Made by a program: the position numbers and the translations under genes
Notes under the pieces: model-generated
What the model was told of the DNA's origin: nothing
What the model saw: the letters and a program-made list of their open reading frames with translations, nothing else
The model's database searches: none
Assembly: GCA_910584375.1 (NCBI GenBank)
Contig: CAJUAH010000032.1
Span: forward strand, 28,695 to 46,470
Reading direction: 5' to 3'
Source: an uncultured Acetatifactor sp.
GTDB lineage: Bacteria > Bacillota > Clostridia > Lachnospirales > Lachnospiraceae
DNA length: 17,776 nt
Shown: one piece after another, positions 1 through 6,807 of the stretch
Position numbering within the stretch: the first letter of the stretch is position 1
How the letters are laid out: the number at the start of each line of letters is the position of its first letter

Positions 1-33
1 ACACGCTCTATTCTGTCCTTTAGTCCGAGAACA

Positions 34-188
34 GCTCCAGATGAATGATCGTTCCTGGTAGGACCGTCTGGAAACGTCGGCGCGGGGGTTGCTCGCAACC
101 CCTGCGAGGATATTTTCGAGCCTAGCGTCCGCTACGTTTCCAATCGAGCGAGAGCGCGTCCAACCAGGAATGATCATTCGTCTGGAGC
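34..188 (+). repeat. Structured element bounded by a 31-bp imperfect inverted repeat
   Basis: Bases 34-64 are complementary to 158-188 at 28 of 31 positions. Two of the three exceptions (42/180 and 51/172-171 region) become G-U pairs in plus-strand RNA, leaving only A60/A162 unpaired. Inside the arms are a second stem (70-77 with 134-141), an 11-bp stem with a CTCG loop (81-91 with 96-106, one G-U pair on the plus strand), and a small hairpin at 124-133. The CTCG loop (92-95) can also pair with CGAG at 117-120. No open reading frame of note and no U-tract follows, so it is not a plain terminator. It could be a structured RNA, a fold-back or MITE-like element, or a paired protein-binding site. 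The structure is visible in the sequence; the function is unknown. Bases 1-33 hold nothing I can name. Confidence 0.6.
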
Positions 189-231
189 GTCCCCCGCCGC
201 AAAGGATACCAAAGACAGCCATAACGTAAAA

Positions 232-263
232 TTTCGCAAAAATCGAAAAATATACTTGCGAAA
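232..263. repeat. 8-bp inverted repeat overlapping the tRNA-Trp promoter
   Basis: TTTCGCAA at 232-239 is the exact reverse complement of TTGCGAAA at 256-263, separated by 16 A/T-rich bases. The right arm contains the proposed -35 hexamer of the tRNA-Trp promoter. It could be an operator or simply an A/T-rich upstream element with chance symmetry; no regulator is suggested by the sequence. Confidence 0.35.
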
Positions 264-285
264 GTCCTAACAAGTGTGCTATAAT
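256..285 (+). promoter_or_regulatory. Promoter of the tRNA-Trp gene
   Basis: A -35 hexamer TTGCGA (256-261) and a consensus -10 TATAAT (280-285) are 18 bp apart. The -10 is preceded by TG one base upstream (277-278), an extended -10. An A-tract-rich stretch at about 226-254 could act as an UP element. The start of transcription is expected near 291-293, about 22 bases before the mature tRNA. Confidence 0.8.
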
Positions 286-314
286 AATCTCCGGCAGTGA
301 AAAACCGGCCCCAT

Positions 315-385
315 AGGGGGATAGTACAGCGGTAGTGCGGCGGTCTCCAAAACCGTTAACGGGGGTTCGATCCCCTCTCCCCCTG
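315..385 (+). tRNA. tRNA-Trp (CCA anticodon)
   Basis: A full cloverleaf can be drawn by hand. The acceptor stem pairs 315-321 with 378-384. The D stem pairs 324-327 with 335-338. The anticodon stem pairs 340-344 with 352-356, with a seven-base loop CTCCAAA giving anticodon CCA at 347-349. The T stem pairs 361-365 with 373-377 and has a TTCGATC loop. The discriminator base is G385, as expected for bacterial tRNA-Trp. The 3' CCA is not encoded (CT follows), so it must be added by tRNA nucleotidyltransferase. It is a single tRNA gene with its own promoter and terminator, convergent with radA. Confidence 0.95.
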
Positions 386-390
386 CTGAA

Positions 391-436
391 AAAGAACCTG
401 AAAGTATTGAGCAATCATTCTTACAGGTTCTTTTTT
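391..436. terminator. Bidirectional Rho-independent terminator between tRNA-Trp and radA
   Basis: AAAGAACCTG (391-400) pairs perfectly with CAGGTTCTTT (424-433). On the plus strand the stem is followed by a run of T to 436. On the minus strand it is followed by CTTTTTC. It therefore can end both the tRNA transcript and the converging gntR-clpC-radA transcript, whose last stop codon lies at 441. The 23-base loop is longer than usual. Confidence 0.85.
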
Positions 437-440
437 ATGT

Positions 441-1826
441 TCAGGCTTTTAAAACCGCATTCACCGCGTCCTGGATCGTCCTGACACCGATAAGTTTCAT
501 GGCCTCGTCGCTTTTCAGACCCTTCATGCATACCGCCGGAAGAATACAGGTGTCAAATCCCAGCTTGCGGGCCTCCGCTACCCTCTGGGCAGCCATGCTG
601 ACAGAACGCACCTCGCCGGACAGCCCCACCTCACCGAAAGCCACCAATCTGGGACTGATCTCCCGGCTTTTAAAGCTGGAGAGCGCCGCCAGCACAATGG
701 CCAGGTCTATGCCGGGTTCCTGGACTTTCATGCCCCCGGCGATGTTCACATAGGCGTCACATGTCGAGAGTTCCACACGGCAGCGTTTCTCCAGCACCGC
801 CAGCAGCAGGTTCACCCGGTTAAAATCCGTGCCGGTGCTCTGTCTCCTGGGAATCCCGAAATTGGTGCGGCAGACCAGAGCCTGGATCTCCAACAGCAAC
901 GGCCTGGTACCCTCCATGGCGCAGGCCACCACGGAGCCGCTGGCTCCCTCGGGCCTGCCGTCCAGCATATATTCGGAAGGGTTATGAACCTCCGCCAGCC
1001 CCTCCTGGCGCATCTCAAACACCCCGATCTCATTGGTGGAGCCGAAACGGTTCTTGACTCCCCGCAGGATTCGGTAGGACGCATGTCTGTCTCCCTCAAA
1101 GTACAGCACCGTGTCCACCATATGCTCCAGTACCCTGGGACCAGCCACCGTTCCCTCCTTGGTCACATGGCCTACGATAAAGACGGAGATGTTCATGCCC
1201 TTGGCCAGCTGCAGCAGAACTGCCGTGGACTCCCTGACCTGGGACACACTGCCCGGCGCCGCGGAGACATTCTCGCTGTACATGGTCTGAATGGAGTCTA
1301 TGACCACCACCCGGGGAAGTTCCCGGCGGATTACTTCGGCGATACTGCCCAGATCCGTCTCACACAATAGCAGCATGTTTTCCGAAAAACTGCCAATGCG
1401 GTCCGCCCGCATCTTGATCTGCACCTGGGATTCCTCCCCGGAGATATACAGCACCTTCTGCCCGTCCCGCGCCAGGCAACGGCATGTCTGCAGCAGCAGC
1501 GTAGATTTTCCGATCCCGGGATCACCGCCCACGAGCGTCAGGGATCCCTGCACGATACCGCCTCCCAGCACTCTGTCCAGCTCCCCGATCCCGGTCCGCA
1601 GGCGGTCCTCCTCCTGGATCGCGATATCCGCCAGCACCGTGGGCGTCTGTCCTGCGCCATGACCCGCCCTTGCGGATTTTGTCGTACTTTTTGAGGAGAC
1701 CGCGCTCACGGTCTCCTCCACAAAGGTATTCCATTCCCGGCAGCCGGGGCACTGTCCCATCCATTTTGTGGATTCAAATCCACAGTTCTGGCAGTAAAAA
1801 ACCGATTTATTCTTTGTCTGTGCCAT
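441..1826 (-). CDS. radA: DNA repair protein RadA (Sms)
   Basis: RadA is a RecA-related ATPase that helps process recombination intermediates by promoting branch migration at D-loops. At 461 residues it has the usual length. Seen in the protein: an N-terminal C4 zinc finger (C12, C15, C26, C29); Walker A GGDPGIGKST at 100-109; a Walker B-like VVVIDSIQ at 173-180; the RadA-specific KNRFG motif at 258-262; and a C-terminal Lon-protease-like domain from about 290, used structurally in this family. The start lies inside the last codons of clpC (20-bp overlap). The sequence just upstream has only a weak Shine-Dalgarno match (GGGTAAAAAAG), so translation is probably coupled to clpC. It is the last gene of the operon. 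Confidence 0.97.
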   Translation of the reverse strand: MAQTKNKSVFYCQNCGFESTKWMGQCPGCREWNTFVEETVSAVSSKSTTKSARAGHGAGQTPTVLADIAIQEEDRLRTGIGELDRVLGGGIVQGSLTLVGGDPGIGKSTLLLQTCRCLARDGQKVLYISGEESQVQIKMRADRIGSFSENMLLLCETDLGSIAEVIRRELPRVVVIDSIQTMYSENVSAAPGSVSQVRESTAVLLQLAKGMNISVFIVGHVTKEGTVAGPRVLEHMVDTVLYFEGDRHASYRILRGVKNRFGSTNEIGVFEMRQEGLAEVHNPSEYMLDGRPEGASGSVVACAMEGTRPLLLEIQALVCRTNFGIPRRQSTGTDFNRVNLLLAVLEKRCRVELSTCDAYVNIAGGMKVQEPGIDLAIVLAALSSFKSREISPRLVAFGEVGLSGEVRSVSMAAQRVAEARKLGFDTCILPAVCMKGLKSDEAMKLIGVRTIQDAVNAVLKA

Positions 1827-4284
1827 CTTTTTTACCCGTCTTGACTGTAAAAGTCACCTTATCCTGCTTGTAGCCCGCGGATACCGTGTCCCCCGGCTGC
1901 ACATTGCCTCTTAAGATCTCTTCCGCCAGCGCGTCCTCCACCACGGACTGTATGGCCCGTTTCAAAGGTCTGGCGCCCATCTTCTGGTCGGCGTATCGGT
2001 TGACCAGGTGTTCTTTCAGCGCGCCGGTCAGCGACAGGCGGATCTCCATCTGTTCCAGGCAGCGTTTGCACAGACTGGCGGACAGCAGCTGAATAATCTC
2101 TTTCATATTCTCGTGATCCAGCTGATGGAAGACGATGATATCGTCAATCCGGTTGATAAACTCCGGCTTGAAACTGCGCTTTACCTCCTCCATCACCCCG
2201 GACTTCATCTTTTCATAATTGCGTGCCGGGCTGTTGTCGGCGGCAAATCCCAGATTCTTTGGATCCACAATCCGCTGCGCGCCCGCGTTGGAGGTCATGA
2301 TCAGGATCGTATTCTTGAAACTGACCTTTCTGCCCTTGGAATCGGTGATATGTCCGTCATCCAGCACCTGCAGCAAAATATTGAACACATCCGGGTGGGC
2401 CTTCTCGATCTCATCAAACAATACCACACTGTAGGGATTGCGGCGCACTTTCTCGCTGAGCTGTCCGCCCTCGTCAAAGCCCACATAGCCGGGAGGAGAA
2501 CCGATCATCTTGGACACGGAGTGACCCTCCATGTACTCCGACATGTCCACGCGGATCATTGCGTTTTCCGAGCCGAACATGGCCTCCGCCAGCGCCTTGC
2601 TCAGCTCCGTCTTTCCCACGCCTGTAGGGCCCAGAAACAGAAAGGAACCGATGGGCCGAGCCGGATCCTTGAGTCCCACCCGCCCTCTGCGCATGGCTCT
2701 GGACACGGCTTTCACCGCCTCCTCCTGGCCGATCACGCGCCTGTGCAGGATCTGCTCCAATTTCAGCAACCGCTCGCTCTCTTTTTCCGCCAGTTTCTGC
2801 ACCGGGATCTTGGTCCACATGGACACCACGGCGGCAATCTCGTTCTCCCCGATCTCCAGCCGCGGCTCCTCCCTGACTCTGGCGCTCCGCTTTTTCATAC
2901 GCTCCAGCTTTTGTATCACTTTATCCTGACGCTGTTTCAACGCCCCGGCCTGTTCACGGTTTCCCTGCCGGAAGGCTTCTTCCAACTCTCTGTCCAGTTC
3001 CTGCTGCTGCCGCAGCAACTCCTGCTGCTCCAGCTGCCGGTAAGGCATATTTGCCGTCTGTAACCGTGCCGCCGCTGCGGCCTCATCGATCAGATCGATG
3101 GCCTTATCCGGAAGATTCCTGTCATTGATATACCGGCCGGACAGATGTACGGCCGCCTCCACCGCCTCCTGGCTGATCGTAACCTGATGGTGCTCCTCAT
3201 ATTTTTCCTTGATGCCCTCCAGAATGCGAATGGCCTCCTCCTGCGTGGGCTCCTCCACACTCACCGGCTGGAAACGGCGCTCCAGCGCGGCGTCCCGCTC
3301 CACATATTTGCGGTATTCGGAGATCGTAGTGGCTCCGATCAGCTGGATCTCCCCCCGGGCCAGAGAAGGTTTCAGGATATTGGAGGCGTCTATTGCCCCC
3401 TCCGCGCCGCCTGCTCCGATGATGGTGTGCATCTCATCCAGAAACAGGATCACATTACCCGCCGCGATTACCTCCCGAATCACCTTCTTGATCCTCTCCT
3501 CAAATTCTCCCCGGTATTTACTGCCCGCCACCATACCGGACAGATCCAGCGTCAGCACCCGCTTGTCCCGCACCGTAAAGGGGACCTGTCCCTCCACGAT
3601 ACGCAGCGCCAAGCCTTCCACCACGGCAGTCTTGCCTACGCCCGGCTCACCGATCAGGCAGGGATTGTTCTTAGTCCGGCGGCTCAGAATCTGTATCACC
3701 CGGCGTATCTCCTCCTCCCGCCCGATCACAGGGTCCAGTTTCCCCTCTCTGGCAAGAGCCGTCAAATCCCGGCTGTACTGATCCAGAGTGGCGGTCTTGC
3801 CGCCTTTCCCCTGCTTTCTGCTCAAATCTTCCCTGTACAGATTGGGATCCGCGCCGATAGCCGTCAAAACATCCACATAGATCTTCTGGATGGAGACATT
3901 CATGGTATTCAGCAGGCGCACCGCCACATTCTCCCCCTCCTTGATCAGAGCCATCAGAATATGCTCCGTCCCCGTGCGGGACTGTCCAAAACGCTCCGCC
4001 TGCCTGTGCGCCTCCTCCAGTATCTTTTCCGCTCTGGGGGAATAGCCCCCTCGCTCCTTGATAGCCGTGCCTCCTTCAAAGGCGATCAGATCCCGGATCA
4101 TATCCATGACCTGCTCCAGAGACACGCCGTTGTCCTCCAGTACGCCCGCGGCTACGCCCGTGCCCTCCTTCAGCAGCCCCACCAGGATATGCTCGGTTCC
4201 CACATAGCCCTGTTTCAGGGTTCGCGCGCATCGCTCCGCATATTTCAGCGCGGTTTCCGCCTTTTCCGTATACCCAAACTGCAT
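1807..4284 (-). CDS. clpC: ATP-dependent Clp protease ATP-binding subunit ClpC
   Basis: ClpC is a hexameric AAA+ unfoldase that feeds substrates to the ClpP peptidase in the cytoplasm. The 825-residue protein shows two N-terminal Clp repeats (about 3-145). The first AAA+ module has Walker A GEPGVGKT at 212-219 and Walker B VILFLDE at 278-284. A coiled-coil middle domain follows (about 415-470). The second AAA+ module has Walker A GPTGVGKT at 552-559, Walker B VVLFDE at 620-625 and sensor-2 GARPLKR at 770-776. An LGF tripeptide at 678-680 sits where ClpC carries its ClpP-docking loop. The ATG shares its A with the TAA of the upstream gntR-type gene (TAATG), and GGAGG lies just upstream, so the two are translationally coupled. 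No mcsA or mcsB is present, so whether this ClpC uses McsB-type adaptors cannot be told from here. Confidence 0.97.
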   Translation of the reverse strand: MQFGYTEKAETALKYAERCARTLKQGYVGTEHILVGLLKEGTGVAAGVLEDNGVSLEQVMDMIRDLIAFEGGTAIKERGGYSPRAEKILEEAHRQAERFGQSRTGTEHILMALIKEGENVAVRLLNTMNVSIQKIYVDVLTAIGADPNLYREDLSRKQGKGGKTATLDQYSRDLTALAREGKLDPVIGREEEIRRVIQILSRRTKNNPCLIGEPGVGKTAVVEGLALRIVEGQVPFTVRDKRVLTLDLSGMVAGSKYRGEFEERIKKVIREVIAAGNVILFLDEMHTIIGAGGAEGAIDASNILKPSLARGEIQLIGATTISEYRKYVERDAALERRFQPVSVEEPTQEEAIRILEGIKEKYEEHHQVTISQEAVEAAVHLSGRYINDRNLPDKAIDLIDEAAAAARLQTANMPYRQLEQQELLRQQQELDRELEEAFRQGNREQAGALKQRQDKVIQKLERMKKRSARVREEPRLEIGENEIAAVVSMWTKIPVQKLAEKESERLLKLEQILHRRVIGQEEAVKAVSRAMRRGRVGLKDPARPIGSFLFLGPTGVGKTELSKALAEAMFGSENAMIRVDMSEYMEGHSVSKMIGSPPGYVGFDEGGQLSEKVRRNPYSVVLFDEIEKAHPDVFNILLQVLDDGHITDSKGRKVSFKNTILIMTSNAGAQRIVDPKNLGFAADNSPARNYEKMKSGVMEEVKRSFKPEFINRIDDIIVFHQLDHENMKEIIQLLSASLCKRCLEQMEIRLSLTGALKEHLVNRYADQKMGARPLKRAIQSVVEDALAEEILRGNVQPGDTVSAGYKQDKVTFTVKTGKKDGTDKE

Positions 4285-4661
4285 TACTCCAGTCCTCCAT
4301 ACTCTTCATAGATTTCGTCGATCAACGCATGCATCTCTTCCCTGGTAATATTCTTACAGCAGCCTCTCGCCAATATCACCCGAAGTTCCTTTTTCAATTC
4401 CGAGGCCGTGCGCAGCTTGTCCACATCAACAGCGATAACGGCCCCTCTGCGCCTGTCCACTTTTACATAGCCCTCCTGCTTAAGCACAGCGTAGGCCTTG
4501 TTGACAGTATGCATATTGATTCCCACCACTTCCGCCAACTGACGGACACTGGGCAATGAATCTCCCTCCCGAAACTGCGCGGTGGCTATTCCCAGGATGA
4601 TCTGATTACGCAATTGCAGATACAGCGCCTCGTCACTGTTAAAATCAACCTCAATCATCAT
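4284..4661 (-). CDS. GntR-family transcriptional regulator, YtrA-like short form
   Basis: This 125-residue protein has a GntR-type winged helix-turn-helix in about residues 10-77: an N-terminal YLQLRNQIILGI helix, then GDSLPSVRQLAEVVGIN, then TVNKAYAVLKQEGY and a wing. The C-terminal tail is short (about 45 residues), as in the YtrA subfamily, which lacks a large ligand domain. An upstream TTG at 4694 is in frame, but the ATG at 4661 is preferred because AAGGCGGG precedes it; a second ATG at 4658 is also possible. The gene opens the clpC-radA operon, where ctsR is found in many Firmicutes, so it may control clpC expression. That role is inference. Confidence 0.9.
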   Translation of the reverse strand: MMIEVDFNSDEALYLQLRNQIILGIATAQFREGDSLPSVRQLAEVVGINMHTVNKAYAVLKQEGYVKVDRRRGAVIAVDVDKLRTASELKKELRVILARGCCKNITREEMHALIDEIYEEYGGLE

Positions 4662-4731
4662 ACGCAAAACCCGCCTTCCACCAATACTGTCCAAACTGCC
4701 CGCTTTGCCTGTTTATCCATTTCCCGCGGCT

Positions 4732-4749
4732 TGTGCGCTCTGACGCACA
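4732..4749. promoter_or_regulatory. Candidate operator or 5'-UTR hairpin upstream of the gntR-clpC-radA operon
   Basis: TGTGCG (4732-4737) and CGCACA (4744-4749) form a perfect 6-bp inverted repeat with a six-base spacer. It lies about 15 bp downstream of the proposed -10 on the minus strand, i.e. in the early leader. Its size suits a dimeric GntR-type regulator, so autoregulation is possible, but nothing else supports it. Confidence 0.35.
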
Positions 4750-4763
4750 CTTCATATTTACTC

Positions 4764-4791
4764 ATTGTAACACAACCGCCGTATTTTGCAA
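4764..4791 (-). promoter_or_regulatory. Promoter of the gntR-clpC-radA operon
   Basis: On the minus strand TTGCAA (4791-4786) and TACAAT (4769-4764) are 16 bp apart. TG lies one base upstream of the -10, making an extended -10. The leader to the ATG at 4661 would be about 95 bases. Confidence 0.65.
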
Positions 4792-4831
4792 AGTAAAGGA
4801 GTAGAATAAATTGGGGATTTTATAGAAATTT

Positions 4832-4857
4832 AAGAGGAACCCCCGGGGGTTCCTCTT
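4832..4857. terminator. Perfect palindromic terminator after the SH3-domain gene
   Basis: A 13-bp perfect palindrome (AAGAGGAACCCCC and its complement) spans 4832-4857. It lies 25 bases past the stop codon of the minus-strand SH3-domain gene. The minus-strand tail is TTAAATTTC, a moderate U-tract; the plus-strand side also reads into TTTT. It separates the pur-SH3 unit from the gntR promoter. Confidence 0.8.
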
Positions 4858-4881
4858 TTGTGTGATTCCTGTTTCACTCTA

Positions 4882-6294
4882 TCAGTTGTCTTCCTCGCCG
4901 TCCCAGTTTAAATACTCAAAATCAAATTCATCGTCGTCCGCCATAAAGTTCTTGGCCTGTCTGGAGGCGTTCTGCTGTTCTCTGGAGCCGGGTCTTTCCT
5001 GCTGCGACGTCCTGGACTGCGGCCTCTGCTGGCTGCTGCCTGCCGGCCTCTGCTGTCCGTTACCGGCTGGTCTGGGTTTCTGCCCCGCCGGTCTCTGCTG
5101 ACTGCCGGAGACAGGCTTGGACTGGGATCCGCTGCCTGCCGGTCTCTGTTGCCCGCCGCCCGCCGGTCTCTGCTGGGACTGAGCGCCGGACGGTCTCTGA
5201 CCGGCGGGTTTGGCTGCTGAGGAGCGGTTACCGCCTGCACCCACAGTGGGCATACTGGCTTTTCCGCCGCTTCGCTGTCCCTGTCTGGAACGGACAGTCT
5301 CTTTCTCCACTTCCTCAAAGTACGCGGCATCCATCATATCCCTGATCTTGAAGAATAACAGTGTAGCCGTAAGCGCCAGCAGGATCACCGCTACCACCAG
5401 TATGATCATAATGATCCGCATGGATTTTATCTTGGCCTGTCCCTCTTCATACAGAGTCTTGTTCTTTTGGGCGGTATCAAACAAATCTGTAATCAGGTAT
5501 CTCTTCCCCTGCGTATAATCCATCAGATACCAGCCGCCCTCTTCGTCATAAAACTGCGTATCGTAATCCTTTTGCACCGGCGCAGGCGTAGGCTCCGGCT
5601 CTACGGGATCCGTGACAACAGGCGTCTCCGGTTCCACGGGATCCGTGACGGGGGGCACAAGCTCACCCTCCAACGATACGAAATCTTCTCTGATAAATCC
5701 TGTCACCTGTCCGTTGGCATCGCTGAAACTCACCTGATACCAGGTCTTGCCCTCACTGTCCTGAGCCGTACCGGTGACGGTCAAAACCACATCTTTCTTA
5801 ACCGTGCTCACGATGGAACCGGAGGTGGAGGCATTGGATCGCACCCGCACCTGCTCTCCCGTGACCTTGGCGCTCACCGGCTGTACGGCAGACACATCCG
5901 TGGCCGGGCTGCTGGCCGGAGTAGTGGGCGTGGTGACAGTCGGAGCCGTGGGAGTCGTCGTACCCGCGCCGCCGGTCTTGCTCACACAGTCGGAACGGAC
6001 ATAGCCGGTGGTGGCGCCGTTCTCAAACTCCCCCGTAACCTGATACCAGGTGTAATTGTCCGCGCCTGTCACCTCTCCCGTGATCTGCAATTTTTCCCCC
6101 GCCATAGCGCCGCCGATCATCCCGCTGTTGACATCCGCGCTGGCCCGGATCTTCACAGAAGAGGCCGTGACCGTTCCCTCCTCCGCATGGCTGACGATGG
6201 TCATAAGGCCGAACAGCAACACCGCCGTTATCACCGCAGCCGCGGCCATCGCCATGGCTTTTAACTGGATACGTGCTTTACCTGTCTCTCTCAT
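4882..6294 (-). CDS. Membrane protein with two bacterial SH3 domains and a Q/R/P-rich cytoplasmic tail
   Basis: The protein has 470 residues from the ATG at 6294, which follows AAGGA by six bases; a TTG two codons upstream is less likely. Order of parts: signal-peptide-like hydrophobic segment (15-35) with a possible SHA cleavage site at 35-37; SH3b domain 1 (about 40-106); Thr/Pro linker; SH3b domain 2 (about 141-208); Pro/Glu linker (about 212-242); membrane helix (about 293-315) followed by FFKIRD; then a low-complexity tail with repeated QQRPAG units (about 364-426) and an acidic/aromatic end (451-470). SH3b domains usually bind cell wall or peptides, so the N-terminal half should face outward and the tail inward. 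The exact function is unknown. It starts 19 bases after the zinc-ribbon gene and ends the unit. Confidence 0.85.
   Translation of the reverse strand: MRETGKARIQLKAMAMAAAAVITAVLLFGLMTIVSHAEEGTVTASSVKIRASADVNSGMIGGAMAGEKLQITGEVTGADNYTWYQVTGEFENGATTGYVRSDCVSKTGGAGTTTPTAPTVTTPTTPASSPATDVSAVQPVSAKVTGEQVRVRSNASTSGSIVSTVKKDVVLTVTGTAQDSEGKTWYQVSFSDANGQVTGFIREDFVSLEGELVPPVTDPVEPETPVVTDPVEPEPTPAPVQKDYDTQFYDEEGGWYLMDYTQGKRYLITDLFDTAQKNKTLYEEGQAKIKSMRIIMIILVVAVILLALTATLLFFKIRDMMDAAYFEEVEKETVRSRQGQRSGGKASMPTVGAGGNRSSAAKPAGQRPSGAQSQQRPAGGGQQRPAGSGSQSKPVSGSQQRPAGQKPRPAGNGQQRPAGSSQQRPQSRTSQQERPGSREQQNASRQAKNFMADDDEFDFEYLNWDGEEDN
5017..5205 (-). repeat. Degenerate repeats encoding QQRPAG in the SH3-domain gene
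   Basis: The coding strand repeats a core close to CAGCAGAGACCGGC at irregular intervals of about 24-45 bp, encoding QQRPAG, QQRPAG, QKPRPAG, QQRPAG and related units. It is in-frame minisatellite-like sequence within the gene, so repeat number may vary between strains without shifting the frame. Confidence 0.7.
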
Positions 6295-6313
6295 ATGCAA
6301 TCCTTCCTACTCC

Positions 6314-6763
6314 TTATTTATCCCGAGTAAATCTCTTGGCTCCCTTTTGATTGGAAATATCGTTTGTCGCGACAACCATCAAATCCCTCTTGGCATTGCT
6401 GCGTCTGGGATCCTCTGTCTTGGGCTGTTTCGCCGCGCACTGCGGACAGAAATCGCCGCTGCGTATGGGCGCACCGCATCCCCGGCAGGCCAGGAATGTG
6501 CGGGATCCCGCCGCCACCTCCAGCCTCTCCTCCCGCAGCAGCTGGCGTATCACCTTGTGAGGCACCCCCGTTCCGGCCTCCGTCTCCGATATAGTGGCTC
6601 CGGGATGCTGCTCCACATACAGCCTTACCTTTCCGTAATCGTCGTATACCACGGCGTCGCATTGCTCGCAACGGTATTCGCCTACCCCTTTATAGACCAG
6701 TTCGCCGCCACATTCTTCGCAAGTATGCGGCACATGGTATCTGTCTTTCTCCAAAAAGTCCAT
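6314..6763 (-). CDS. Double zinc-ribbon protein with a central helix-turn-helix, YvyF-like
   Basis: The protein has 149 residues from the ATG at 6763, which follows GAGG by five bases; an ATG six codons upstream (6781) has a poorer ribosome-binding site. It has two CxxC...CxxC zinc ribbons (C15, C18, C32, C35 and C93, C96, C106, C109). Between them is a helix-turn-helix-like stretch (about 43-83) containing VRLYVEQHPGATISETEAGTG. That central part and the second ribbon resemble the small flagellar-operon protein YvyF of Firmicutes; the first ribbon is extra. No flagellar genes are nearby, so a flagellar role is not supported. It lies 44 bases after purD and 19 before the SH3-domain gene. Confidence 0.75.
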   Translation of the reverse strand: MDFLEKDRYHVPHTCEECGGELVYKGVGEYRCEQCDAVVYDDYGKVRLYVEQHPGATISETEAGTGVPHKVIRQLLREERLEVAAGSRTFLACRGCGAPIRSGDFCPQCAAKQPKTEDPRRSNAKRDLMVVATNDISNQKGAKRFTRDK

Positions 6764-6807
6764 ACCCACCTCTTTCCGCATATCACAAGATTCCCCTGCG
6801 ATAACTG

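Noticed and set aside
2008..3063. Plus-strand open frame of 351 codons opposite clpC
   Set aside because: It is the complement of a well-supported clpC, is rich in His/Leu/Gln as expected for an antisense shadow, and has no ribosome-binding site or domain.
3145..4311. Plus-strand open frame of 388 codons opposite the 5' half of clpC
   Set aside because: Same reason: an antisense shadow with no recognisable domain; clpC is complete on the other strand.
5017..5205. Regular-looking repeats considered as a CRISPR array
   Set aside because: The units are short, unevenly spaced, in frame and encode QQRPAG in a membrane protein; there are no unique spacers.
5467..6264. Plus-strand Arg/His/Gly-rich open frame of 265 codons
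   Set aside because: It is the complement of the SH3-domain gene; the low-complexity composition follows from that gene.
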